The notes beneath the pieces were generated by a model, which was not told where the DNA came from, did no database searches, and saw nothing but the letters and a program-made list of their open reading frames with translations. From Actinomycetes bacterium (GTDB lineage: Bacteria; Actinomycetota; Actinomycetes; Propionibacteriales; Nocardioidaceae): a stretch of 24,319 nt of DNA. The stretch lies in assembly GCA_023396115.1 (NCBI GenBank), contig JAEWXC010000039.1, positions 1 to 24,319 on the forward strand. Reading direction: 5' to 3'. This document shows positions 6,784 to 14,374 of the stretch, piece by piece; the stretch's first letter is position 1; every line of letters starts with the position of its first letter. Made by a program: the position numbers and the translations under genes.

Positions 6784-9405
6784 TCAGCGCTTCCAGGCGC
6801 GCGTGGTCTCCTCGGCGGGGCCCTCGACCCGCAGCAGCTTGGCGAAGCAGTGCGACGGTTCGCGGCCCGAGTCCCGGCACCAGTCCAGGCTCGACCCGGG
6901 CTCGTCCGTGGGGACCCCGGCGACGGTGACCCAGTAGTCGCCGTTGCGGAACGAGCCATAGTCGCCGCTCCACAGCAACCTCACGTCCGGGTGGGCCAGG
7001 CGCAGCTGCAGGTGCTCGTCGTAGATGGCGGTGTAGTCGTAGGTGCGGGCGTCGATCCGGTCGTGCGTGCCGTCCTTCTTCGACGACAGCTGGGGCACCC
7101 AGGACCCGACCAGGTCCGCGGCCACGTCGTCGGCGTCGGCCGCGGCCAGCCGGCGCAGCGCCGCCAGGCTGTTCTCCTCGCGCTCCTCGGCGTCGACCAG
7201 GTCCTCGTCGATCAGCGAGGCGCTCTCCCCCGCGTCGGACTGGTCCGGATCGGTCGGTGCCTGCTGCTCGGCGTCCTCGCTCCCGTCGCCGCCACCACCG
7301 GTGCCGGACGTGCTGCCGGCCTCCTCCTCGCAGTCCACCAGCACCTGATCACCCTCGATGGCGCCCTCGATCTCCTCGGGGGTCGCCCAGACCTGACTGA
7401 CCGGGAACGAGGCGGCCACCTGCGAGTAGCCGTCACCCGCGGGCACCCACACCGGGTCCCCGGTGAAGTCGAAGACCCCCTCGGCCAGGGTCTGCTCACC
7501 GTCGCTGCCGGGGACCACCCCGGAGATCGCCAGCCGCAGCGCCGAGGCGTCGAGCCACTGGCCCGACCCGCAGGTGGCCCGCACCTCGAAGGTCACCCGC
7601 ACCGCCCCCGACCGGGACTCGGCGGCGACCGGTACGAACTCGGGCACCGACCCGCACCGGGTCACGTACTCCTCACCCAGCTCCAGGTCCACCGCGCGGG
7701 CCGGCAGGTCTGAGGCCTCCGGCTCCAAGTCCTCGTCGGGCGTGCCGAAGTCGCTGAAACCCCACATCTGGTCCGGCGTGGACACGGTGACGGCCTCCGC
7801 GGTCGTCGAGAAGGCCACGGACTTCTGGTACGGGCTCTCACCGGAGTGGTCCATCAGCTCCAGCTCCGCGGACCAGGCCAGCCGACCGTTGCGCAGGCTC
7901 CGCACCTGGAAGGTGTCGGACTCGTCGCCGACGCTGAGGTGGGCGTCCTCGGTGGCCCGCCACAGGTACCGGGCCTCGTGGTCCTGCCACAGCGCGGCCC
8001 CGGTCCGGGCGTCGGTGTAGAGCACGTTCTGGGTGTAGATCTCGTTGCCGTACTCGTCGTGGTCGGACGAGGTGGAGACCCGCAGCACGGAACTGCCCGC
8101 CCAGGTGACGTCGGCGTCCGGGTCCTCGGAGACCTCGCGGACCACCCGGTGCCCGGCGGCGTCGTAGAGCGTGGTGCCGCCACCGACCAGCCCGCCACGC
8201 ACGCCCACCCGGTCGTCGGGCCCGGTCCAGACCCGACCGTCGAAGGTCTCGTCGGGCCGGTCGAGGAACCAGAACCGGTCGTAGTCCTCGTTGTGGTCCA
8301 GCACCCGCAGCTCTCCGGTGTCGGAGTACACCTCTTCGACGTAGTCGCTCTGTTGCCGGTCCCCGGTGCCGGCCGCGAAGCGGTAGCTGCCACCGAGGGT
8401 GTGGAACAGCAGCCCGTCCGCGTCGGCCGAGGCGGAGTCCTCCCACTCCTCAGCAGGATCGTCGATCTCGAACTCCTGGCTCCACCGCGAGGTCGTGTCC
8501 CGGACGGTCCCGGCGCTGGCCAGGGCGTGCACCCGCTCCGTCACCGGGTCCCACCAGGTCCCGGCCACGTAGACAGTGCCGCCGTGGCTGGCCACCGTGC
8601 CGACCCGCCCGTCGTAGTCGGTGCTGGAGACGACCGTGCCGCTGGACGCCTCGAGCACGTCGACCCGGGACCGCGGGTCCTCACTGTCGGCGGAGGAGTA
8701 GCAGGCGATCGCGTCGTCGGCGTCCAGGACGACGCACGTCGGGCTCCACCAGCCCGACTCCCCCTCCCGGACCCACGACACCTCGCCGTCGGTGGCGCGG
8801 ATGCCGACCAGCCAGTTGCGGGTCTCCTCGGTGACGTCGTCGTAGTGCTGCACGCCGTGCACCACGGTCCCCCCGACCACCAGGGGCTCCGGTGCGGAGT
8901 CGTAGGCGGACCCCAGGGTCACCAGCTCGGCCTCGCCGACCCCGACGACCTCCGCGACGTCGAGACTCCACCGGGTGCCGGGCTGGCCCAGCACCGAGCG
9001 CAGCGGTTCGACGGCCAGGCCACCGGGGCCGCCGCTGGTGGAGTCGTCGTCGCTCCGGGTGAGCAGCCAGGTGCCGATCCCGGCGCCGGTGAGCAGCACG
9101 GCCAGGGCCACGCCGACGACGGCCCAGCGCCGTCCTGCGGAACCGGCCGGCGGCCGGGGCGCCGCGTGCGGAGGCAGCGGTGGCGTCCAGCCGGGCGGGG
9201 GGCCACCGAACCCTGCGGGCGGCACCGGACCGGCGGGGCCGGACACGTGGCCCGACGCGTGGCCCGACGCGTGGCCCGACGCGTGGCCGGCCGGGGAGCC
9301 GGTCCCGGGAGGAGCGGGCGGGGCGGCACCGGCCGGAGCCCCGCAGCGCGCACAGAACGGGGTCGTGATCGGGGTGCCGCACTGGCTGCAGAATCGTGGC
9401 GCCAC
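6784..9405 (-). CDS. Zinc-ribbon, single-pass membrane protein with a large propeller-like outer domain
   Basis: The chosen start is GTG 9405, preceded by GGGAG at six-base spacing; it gives 873 residues and places a zinc ribbon first (Cys6, Cys9, Cys18, Cys21 in FCSQCGTPITTPFCARCG). Next come a Pro/Gly/Ala linker with four HASG-like repeats (41-56), a transmembrane helix (about 93-115, VVGVALAVLLTGAGIGTWLL) and a long acidic extracytoplasmic region with Trp-rich blades resembling PQQ-type propellers. A Gly/Ser/Asp/Glu-rich spacer precedes a C-terminal domain of about 90 residues (LVGSWVPQLSSKKDG, then DVRLLWSGDYGSF and DYWVTVAGVP). I recall similar C-terminal domains on actinobacterial zinc-ribbon proteins and Ser/Thr kinases. 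The frame continues upstream to 9525 but that part lacks a ribosome site. Function unknown; a surface sensor is one possibility. Confidence 0.75.
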   Translation of the reverse strand: MAPRFCSQCGTPITTPFCARCGAPAGAAPPAPPGTGSPAGHASGHASGHASGHVSGPAGPVPPAGFGGPPPGWTPPLPPHAAPRPPAGSAGRRWAVVGVALAVLLTGAGIGTWLLTRSDDDSTSGGPGGLAVEPLRSVLGQPGTRWSLDVAEVVGVGEAELVTLGSAYDSAPEPLVVGGTVVHGVQHYDDVTEETRNWLVGIRATDGEVSWVREGESGWWSPTCVVLDADDAIACYSSADSEDPRSRVDVLEASSGTVVSSTDYDGRVGTVASHGGTVYVAGTWWDPVTERVHALASAGTVRDTTSRWSQEFEIDDPAEEWEDSASADADGLLFHTLGGSYRFAAGTGDRQQSDYVEEVYSDTGELRVLDHNEDYDRFWFLDRPDETFDGRVWTGPDDRVGVRGGLVGGGTTLYDAAGHRVVREVSEDPDADVTWAGSSVLRVSTSSDHDEYGNEIYTQNVLYTDARTGAALWQDHEARYLWRATEDAHLSVGDESDTFQVRSLRNGRLAWSAELELMDHSGESPYQKSVAFSTTAEAVTVSTPDQMWGFSDFGTPDEDLEPEASDLPARAVDLELGEEYVTRCGSVPEFVPVAAESRSGAVRVTFEVRATCGSGQWLDASALRLAISGVVPGSDGEQTLAEGVFDFTGDPVWVPAGDGYSQVAASFPVSQVWATPEEIEGAIEGDQVLVDCEEEAGSTSGTGGGGDGSEDAEQQAPTDPDQSDAGESASLIDEDLVDAEEREENSLAALRRLAAADADDVAADLVGSWVPQLSSKKDGTHDRIDARTYDYTAIYDEHLQLRLAHPDVRLLWSGDYGSFRNGDYWVTVAGVPTDEPGSSLDWCRDSGREPSHCFAKLLRVEGPAEETTRAWKR
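9247..9288. repeat. 12-bp in-frame tandem repeat (Ala-Ser-Gly-His coding)
   Basis: GTGGCCCGACGC repeats perfectly three times (9247-9258, 9259-9270, 9271-9282) and begins a fourth copy (GTGGCC). On the minus strand it encodes Gly-His-Ala-Ser units in the linker between the zinc ribbon and the transmembrane helix. The 12-base unit keeps frame when copies are gained or lost. Confidence 0.85.
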
Positions 9406-9578
9406 GGCCGTCTCCCGTTCCGCCGGTCCTGGGGTGTCATCCGGTGGCGGGGCCGGGGACACACGCGTCGCGGCCCCAGTGCAGCAGTCGCCGGGTCCGG
9501 CGGCAGGTTTATTGCGCCACTGCACCGCGGCGCACGAACCCGGTCGGGGCCCGGCCCGGTGGCGCCGGGCGGCTGTGT

Positions 9579-9584
9579 GACACT
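9579..9584 (+). promoter_or_regulatory. Candidate -10 element of aacS
   Basis: GACACT is followed by six bases and ATG 9591. The xAxxxT pattern and spacing match other genes here. The 185-base divergent gap 9406-9590 holds no stronger promoter I can see and no clear ribosome site before the ATG. Confidence 0.3.
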
Positions 9585-9590
9585 GCCCAC

Positions 9591-11552
9591 ATGAGCCAGA
9601 CCCTCTGGTCCCCCGCCCCCGCGCAGCCGTGCCGGTTGCGCGACTTCACCCTCGCCTCCGCCGCCCACGGGGCACCGGACCCCGACGCCGGCTACGCGGC
9701 GCTGTGGGACTGGTCGGTGGGTGACCTGGACGCGTTCTGGAGCGCGGTCTGGGAGTTCTTCGACGTGCCGGGCGACGGCGACCAGCGTCCGGCGCTGGCC
9801 CGGGAGGCGATGCCGGGCTCGGTGTGGTTCCCGGGGGTGCGGCTCAACTACGCCGAGGCGGTGCTGCGGCTGCCCGGACGGGCCGACGACGACGTGGTGG
9901 TGGTCGGCCTGTCGCAGTCGCGCGAGCCGGTCCGGTTGACCGCGGCCGGGCTCCGCGACCTGGTCGGGCGGGTCCGGCACGGGCTGGTCGAGGCCGGCGT
10001 CGGCCCCGGTGACCGGGTCGCCGCCTACGCCCCGAACGTCCCCGAGACCCTGGCGATGCTGCTGGCGTCGGCCTCGCTGGGGGCGATCTTCTCCTCGTGC
10101 GCCCCCGAGTTCGGCACCCAGAGCGTCACCGACCGCCTGAGCCAGGTCGAGCCGACCGTGCTGCTGGCCGTCGACGGCTACGTCTACGGCACCCGACGGG
10201 TCGACCGGCGCGAGGAGGTCGCCGCGATCACCGCCGCCCTGCCGAGCCTGCGCACCGTCGTCCACCTGCCCTACCTGGACCCGGACGCCCCCGCCCCCGC
10301 CGGGGCGGTGGCGTGGGCCGACTTCACCGCCACACCGGCGCCGCCCGCGTTCGACCGGGTGCCCTTCGACCACCCGCTCTACGTGCTGTTCTCCTCGGGC
10401 ACCACCGGGCTGCCCAAGCCGATCCTGCACTCCCACGGCGGGATCACCCTGGAGCACCTCAAGGCCCTGGGACTGCACCACGACCTGGGGCCGGAGGACA
10501 CCTTCTTCTGGTTCTCCACCACCGGCTGGATGATGTGGAACCTGCTGGTCAGCGGCCTGGCGGTGGGGTCCACGGTGGTGCTCTTCGACGGCAACCCCGC
10601 CCACCCGGGCCTGGACCACCTGTGGCGGATGGCCGCCGAGGAGCAGGTCACCTACTTCGGCACCTCGGCCCCGTTCCTGCTCGCCTGCCGCAAGGCCGGA
10701 CTGGTCCCGGGCGAGGTGGCCGACCTCTCCGCGCTGCGCGGCATAGGCTCCACCGGGGCGCCGCTGCCCCCCGAGGGGTTCACGTGGGTCTACGAGGCGG
10801 TCAGCGGCACCGCCCAGCTGGGTTCGCTGTCCGGGGGCACCGACGTGTGCACCGGGTTCGTCGGCTCGGCGCCGACCCTGCCCGTGGTGGCCGGCGAGAT
10901 CAGCGGCCGCTGCCTCGGGGTCGCGGTCGCCGCCTACGACGAGCTGGGCCACCCGGTCATCGGGGAGGTCGGCGAACTGGTCGTGGAGCGCCCGATGCCC
11001 TCCATGCCGGTCGGCTTCTGGGGCGACGAGGACGGCTCGCGCTACTTCGAGGCCTACTTCGCCGACATCCCCGGGGTGTGGCGCCACGGCGACTGGATCA
11101 CCCTCACCGAGCGGGGCACCTGCACCATCACCGGGCGCAGCGACGCCACCCTCAACCGGGGCGGGGTGCGGTTGGGCACCTCGGAGTTCTACTCGGTCGT
11201 GGAGGAGTTCGGTGAGGTGACCGACTCCCTGGTGGTGCACCTGGAGGACCCGGCCGGCGGCGCCGGGACGCTGGTGCTGTTCGTGCAGCTGGCCCCCGGG
11301 GTGAGGCTGGAGGAACCCCTGACCGGGCGGATCGCCTCGGCCCTGGCGCACCGGCTCTCGCCGCGGCACGTGCCCGACCTGGTGCACGCGGTGCCGAGCC
11401 TGCCGCGCACCCTGTCGGGCAAGCGGATCGAGGTGCCGGTCAAGAAGGTGCTGCGCGGGGTGCCCACCGAGCGCGCGGTGGCGCTCGGGGCGCTGACCGA
11501 CCCCGGCGCGATCGCCACCTTCGAGGAGTTCCGCGACCAGCACCTGCGCTGA
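9591..11552 (+). CDS. aacS: Acetoacetate--CoA ligase (acetoacetyl-CoA synthetase)
   Basis: This 653-residue adenylate-forming enzyme activates acetoacetate with ATP and CoA in the cytoplasm, feeding ketone-body or polyhydroxybutyrate carbon into acetyl-CoA. Motifs in order are the P-loop-like LFSSGTTGLPKPILHSHGG (about 264-282), GIGSTGAPLPPEG (about 384), the hinge motif GRSDATLNRGGVRLGTSEFY (about 514-533) and the catalytic-lysine motif TLSGKRIEVPVKKV (about 608-621, Lys612). The GGVRLGTSEFY form and the 650-residue length separate AACS from acetyl-CoA synthetases. The frame is open upstream to 9396, but ATG 9591 gives the canonical short AACS N-terminus. It is divergent from the zinc-ribbon gene and not part of the conserved Rv3677-Rv3683-type block. 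Confidence 0.92.
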   Translation: MSQTLWSPAPAQPCRLRDFTLASAAHGAPDPDAGYAALWDWSVGDLDAFWSAVWEFFDVPGDGDQRPALAREAMPGSVWFPGVRLNYAEAVLRLPGRADDDVVVVGLSQSREPVRLTAAGLRDLVGRVRHGLVEAGVGPGDRVAAYAPNVPETLAMLLASASLGAIFSSCAPEFGTQSVTDRLSQVEPTVLLAVDGYVYGTRRVDRREEVAAITAALPSLRTVVHLPYLDPDAPAPAGAVAWADFTATPAPPAFDRVPFDHPLYVLFSSGTTGLPKPILHSHGGITLEHLKALGLHHDLGPEDTFFWFSTTGWMMWNLLVSGLAVGSTVVLFDGNPAHPGLDHLWRMAAEEQVTYFGTSAPFLLACRKAGLVPGEVADLSALRGIGSTGAPLPPEGFTWVYEAVSGTAQLGSLSGGTDVCTGFVGSAPTLPVVAGEISGRCLGVAVAAYDELGHPVIGEVGELVVERPMPSMPVGFWGDEDGSRYFEAYFADIPGVWRHGDWITLTERGTCTITGRSDATLNRGGVRLGTSEFYSVVEEFGEVTDSLVVHLEDPAGGAGTLVLFVQLAPGVRLEEPLTGRIASALAHRLSPRHVPDLVHAVPSLPRTLSGKRIEVPVKKVLRGVPTERAVALGALTDPGAIATFEEFRDQHLR

Positions 11553-11585
11553 GCCGAACCGACCCCCGCCCACCCGTGGGCTGGC

Positions 11586-11591
11586 TACGCT
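11586..11591 (+). promoter_or_regulatory. Candidate -10 element of the ArsA-like pair
   Basis: TACGCT is followed by six bases and ATG 11598, with no Shine-Dalgarno in between. This is consistent with a leaderless transcript. Confidence 0.45.
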
Positions 11592-11597
11592 GGCGCC

Positions 11598-12623
11598 ATG
11601 CCCTCCCAGGCCACCGACCCCCCGCCCGCGGACCTGAGCCGCGTCCAGCTGCACGTGGTCAGCGGCAAGGGCGGCACCGGCAAGTCCACCGTCGCCGCAG
11701 CCCTGGCCCTGGCCCTGGCCTCCGACGGACGCCGGGTGCTGCTGTGCGAGGTCGAGGGACGCCAGGGCATCGCGCGGATGTTCGACGTCGACCCGCTGCC
11801 CTACGCCGAGACCCGGGTCGCCCAGGGCCTGCCCGGCGCCGACGGCCGGACCGGGACGGTGCACGCGCTGCACATCGACGCCGAGTCGGCGCTGCTGGAG
11901 TACCTGGCCATGTACTACAAGCTCGGCCGGGCCGGGAAGGCGCTCGACAAGTTCGGGGTCGTGGAGTTCGCGACCACGATCGCCCCCGGGGTGCGCGACG
12001 TGCTGCTCACCGGCAAGGTCTACGAGGCCGCGCACCGCAACACCCGGAACAGGAGCGCGGCGCACTACGACGCGATCGTCCTCGACGCGCCCCCGACCGG
12101 GCGGATCACCCAGTTCCTCAACGTCAACTCCGAGCTGGCCGGGTTGGCCCGGATGGGCCCGATCAAGGCGCAGGCCGACAAGGTGATGACGCTGCTGCGC
12201 TCGGCCCGCACCGCGGTGCACCTGGTCACCGTCCTGGAGGAGATGCCCGTGCAGGAGACCGCCGACGGCATCGCCCAGCTCCGCGAGGCCGGGCTTCCGG
12301 TGGGTGGCGTGGTGGTGAACCTGCTGCGTCCGCGCGCGCTGGCCGAGGCCGACCTGGAGCTGGCCCGCACCGGCGCGATCGACGCCGACCAGCTGGCCCG
12401 GAACCTGTCCGAGGTGCACCTGGAGGCCACCCCCGACCTGGTCGCGTACCTGGTCGCCGAGGGCCACGCTCACGCGGTGCGCCGGGAGCTGGAGGAGACC
12501 CAGCGCGCCCTGGTCGCCGACCTCGGGCTGCCCACCTGGGAGCTGCCCCGGCTGGCCGACGGGATCGACCTGACCGGCCTGCAGGAGCTCGCCGGTCTGC
12601 TGCGCCACCAGGGGATGGCGTGA
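11598..12623 (+). CDS. ArsA/GET3-family ATPase, subunit 1 (Rv3679-like)
   Basis: This 341-residue SIMIBI-class P-loop ATPase has the deviant Walker A SGKGGTGKSTVAAAL, with the signature lysine Lys24 and P-loop Lys29. The switch/Walker B region is IVLDAPPTGRITQFLNV. LLTGKVYEAAHR and QADKVMTLLRSARTAVHLVTVLEEMPV fit the anion-transporting ATPase-like family. It overlaps the next gene by four bases (GTGA) and that gene is a paralogue, so the two probably form a heterodimer. The matching mycobacterial pair lies next to whiB4 and ponA2. No arsenical pump membrane partner or arsenite-binding Cys cluster is seen, so arsenite transport is unlikely; the client is unknown. Confidence 0.88.
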   Translation: MPSQATDPPPADLSRVQLHVVSGKGGTGKSTVAAALALALASDGRRVLLCEVEGRQGIARMFDVDPLPYAETRVAQGLPGADGRTGTVHALHIDAESALLEYLAMYYKLGRAGKALDKFGVVEFATTIAPGVRDVLLTGKVYEAAHRNTRNRSAAHYDAIVLDAPPTGRITQFLNVNSELAGLARMGPIKAQADKVMTLLRSARTAVHLVTVLEEMPVQETADGIAQLREAGLPVGGVVVNLLRPRALAEADLELARTGAIDADQLARNLSEVHLEATPDLVAYLVAEGHAHAVRRELEETQRALVADLGLPTWELPRLADGIDLTGLQELAGLLRHQGMA

Positions 12624-13792
12624 GCCGGGCGCGTCGCGGGCCCCTGAGCGCCACCGAGGGACCGGCCCCGGTGCTCGACGTCGACGCCCTGCTCGACGAC
12701 CCGGGGACCGGGATCATCGTGTGCTGCGGCTCCGGTGGCGTCGGCAAGACCACCACCTCGGCCGCGCTGGCCCTGCGTGCCGCAGAACGTGGTCGGCGGG
12801 TGGTCGTGCTGACCATCGACCCGGCCCGCCGGCTGGCCCAGTCGCTGGGCATCGAGGAGCTCGACAACACCCCGCGGCCGGTCGTCGGCGTCGCCGGGAC
12901 CGGGCGGCTGGACGCGATGATGCTGGACATGAAGCGCACGTTCGACGACGTGGTGCTCAGCCAGGCCAGCCCCGAGAAGGCCGCCGCGATCCTGGCCAAC
13001 CCGTTCTACGTGGCGCTGTCGAGCTCGTTCGCCGGCACCCAGGAGTACATGGCGATGGAGAAGCTGGGGCAGCTGCACGCCGCCTCGCTCGCCGACGACA
13101 CCTACGACCTGATCGTGGTCGACACGCCACCGTCGCGCTCGGCGCTGGACTTCCTCGACGCCCCCGAGCGGCTCTCGTCGTTCCTGGACGGCCGGTTCAT
13201 CCGGCTGCTGCTGACCCCGGCCCGCGGTCCGGCGCGGTTGATGAGCGCCGGGTTCGGGCTGATCACCGCCGCGCTCAACAAGATCGTCGGCGCCCAGGTG
13301 CTGCGCGACGTGCAGACCTTCGTGGCGGCCTTCGACACCCTCTTCGGGGGCTTCCGGGCGCGGGCGCAGAAGACCTTCGAGCTGCTGCAGGCCGACACCA
13401 CCGCGTTCGTGGTGGTCGCCGCACCGGAGCCGGACGCCCTGCGCGAGGCTGCCTACTTCACCGAGCGGCTCGGGGAGGAGTCCATGCCGCTGGCGGGACT
13501 GGTGGTGAACCGGGCCACGGCACCTGCCGGGACAGCACTCAGCGCGGAGGCGGCGACCGCCGCGGCGGCCCAGCTGCACGCCCGCGACGACCTGCCCGGC
13601 TCCCCGCTGGCCGCGGGTCTGCTGGACCTGCACGCCGAACGGGCCCGGATCGTGGCCCGGGAGACCCGGCTGCGGAGCCGGTTCGCGACCTCGCACCCCG
13701 ACGTGGCGACCCGGGTGGTGCCGGCGCTGCCCGGCGACGTGCACGACCTGGACGGCCTGCGCCGGGTCGGTGAGCTGCTCGCCGACGGGTGA
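12620..13792 (+). CDS. ArsA/GET3-family ATPase, subunit 2 (Rv3680-like)
   Basis: This 390-residue partner of the preceding ATPase starts at GTG 12620, inside the upstream stop (GTGA). Walker A is VCCGSGGVGKTTTSAALAL: the P-loop Lys43 is present, but the signature lysine position is Ser38, unlike subunit 1. LTIDPARRLAQSLGI and VVDTPPSRSALDFLDAPERL match the nucleotide-switch regions, and the AAPEPDALREAAYFTERL segment is typical of the family. A frame open far upstream in the same phase is a shadow of subunit 1. A hairpin at 13817-13851 follows, so the operon appears to end here. Confidence 0.88.
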   Translation: MSRARRGPLSATEGPAPVLDVDALLDDPGTGIIVCCGSGGVGKTTTSAALALRAAERGRRVVVLTIDPARRLAQSLGIEELDNTPRPVVGVAGTGRLDAMMLDMKRTFDDVVLSQASPEKAAAILANPFYVALSSSFAGTQEYMAMEKLGQLHAASLADDTYDLIVVDTPPSRSALDFLDAPERLSSFLDGRFIRLLLTPARGPARLMSAGFGLITAALNKIVGAQVLRDVQTFVAAFDTLFGGFRARAQKTFELLQADTTAFVVVAAPEPDALREAAYFTERLGEESMPLAGLVVNRATAPAGTALSAEAATAAAAQLHARDDLPGSPLAAGLLDLHAERARIVARETRLRSRFATSHPDVATRVVPALPGDVHDLDGLRRVGELLADG

Positions 13793-13816
13793 GCCGGCAC
13801 TCCGGCACCACACGCA

Positions 13817-13851
13817 CCTGCGCCCCGCCCGGAGTCCGGACGGGGCGCAGG
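13817..13851. terminator. GC-rich hairpin between the ArsA pair and whiB
   Basis: CCTGCGCCCCG (13817-13827) pairs perfectly with CGGGGCGCAGG (13841-13851), with a 13-base loop. It lies between convergent genes, so it can serve both. There is no T-run. Confidence 0.7.
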
Positions 13852-13876
13852 TTGACGTACAGGTGCGGTGGACCGC

Positions 13877-14158
13877 TCAGACAGCGGCACCCACGTGCTG
13901 CTCACGGGCGGTCTGCAGGATCGCGCGCCACGAGGCGTTCGGGCGACGGCGGATCAGCGCACGGCGCTCCCGCTCGGTCATCCCGCCCCAGACGCCCCAC
14001 TCGATCTGGTTGTCCAGCGCCTCGGCCAGGCACTCGGTGCGCACCGGGCAGGCGGCGCAGATCTGCTTCGCCTTGTTCTGCTCGGCGCCGCGCACGAAGA
14101 GCTCGTCCGGCGTTCCCTGCTGACAGGCGGCGTTGGCGGCCCAGTCCTCGACCCACAT
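13877..14158 (-). CDS. WhiB-family iron-sulfur transcriptional regulator (WhiB4/WblA type)
   Basis: This 93-residue protein has the four cluster-binding cysteines Cys12, Cys34, Cys37 and Cys43 (C-X21-C-X2-C-X5-C) and the turn motif GVWGGMTERERRAL (55-68), followed by the basic tail RRRPNASW that contacts DNA. TPDELFVRGAEQNKAK and ALDN.IE.GVWGG match WhiB4 of mycobacteria and WblA of Streptomyces. Members bind a 4Fe-4S cluster sensitive to oxygen and NO and control redox or developmental genes. ATG 14158 is chosen because GGGGAG sits five bases upstream. It diverges from the PBP gene, as whiB4 does from ponA2 in M. tuberculosis. Confidence 0.93.
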   Translation of the reverse strand: MWVEDWAANAACQQGTPDELFVRGAEQNKAKQICAACPVRTECLAEALDNQIEWGVWGGMTERERRALIRRRPNASWRAILQTAREQHVGAAV

Positions 14159-14185
14159 GTTGTCTCCCCACCCCCCGGACCTTCG

Positions 14186-14208
14186 GTCAGCACCCCCATA
14201 GTGCTGAC
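14186..14208. promoter_or_regulatory. Perfect 8-bp inverted repeat upstream of whiB
   Basis: GTCAGCAC (14186-14193), a 7-base spacer and GTGCTGAC (14201-14208) lie 28-50 bases before the whiB start. It could be an operator or a 5' leader hairpin. Confidence 0.5.
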
Positions 14209-14279
14209 TCGTCCGGCTTGGTGACTCCACGGTAGAAGTTGGGCGTGTGACCTAACAGACTCCAAAGGAGCAATTGGTG

Positions 14280-14307
14280 TAGTCATACCGGACTAGTCAT
14301 TCCGGGC
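14280..14307. repeat. 14-bp tandem direct repeat in the whiB-PBP intergenic region
   Basis: TAGTCATACCGGAC (14280-14293) is followed directly by TAGTCATTCCGGGC (14294-14307), two mismatches in 14. The junction contains the palindrome GACTAGTC. It lies 68-95 bases before the PBP start, where an activator or repressor could bind. Confidence 0.6.
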
Positions 14308-14361
14308 CATGCCTGCGGCTTGCTCCCTCGTCGCCGATGGGTCCCGCACCCGGCGCTCCCG

Positions 14362-14367
14362 TACGCT
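14362..14367 (+). promoter_or_regulatory. Candidate -10 element of the PBP gene
   Basis: TACGCT is followed by seven bases and ATG 14375. The intervening GGGGG could be a very close ribosome site, but the spacing also fits a leaderless start. Confidence 0.4.
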
Positions 14368-14374
14368 GGGGGCC

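Noticed and set aside
9247..9288. Possible CRISPR-like repeats
   Set aside because: 12-base units with no spacers, lying in frame inside a gene.
11568..11581. Terminator between aacS and the ArsA pair
   Set aside because: Only a five-pair stem with a four-base loop and no T-run; it overlaps the likely promoter region.
8919..12608. A 1229-codon open frame on the minus strand
   Set aside because: It lies opposite aacS and the first ArsA gene and out of frame with the zinc-ribbon gene. Its Gly/His/Gln/Arg-rich, motif-free translation is typical of antisense frames in GC-rich DNA.
11576..12619. Upstream extension of the second ArsA gene
   Set aside because: It is Arg/Gly-rich out-of-frame translation of the first ArsA gene; the GTG at 12620 in a GTGA overlap is the natural start.
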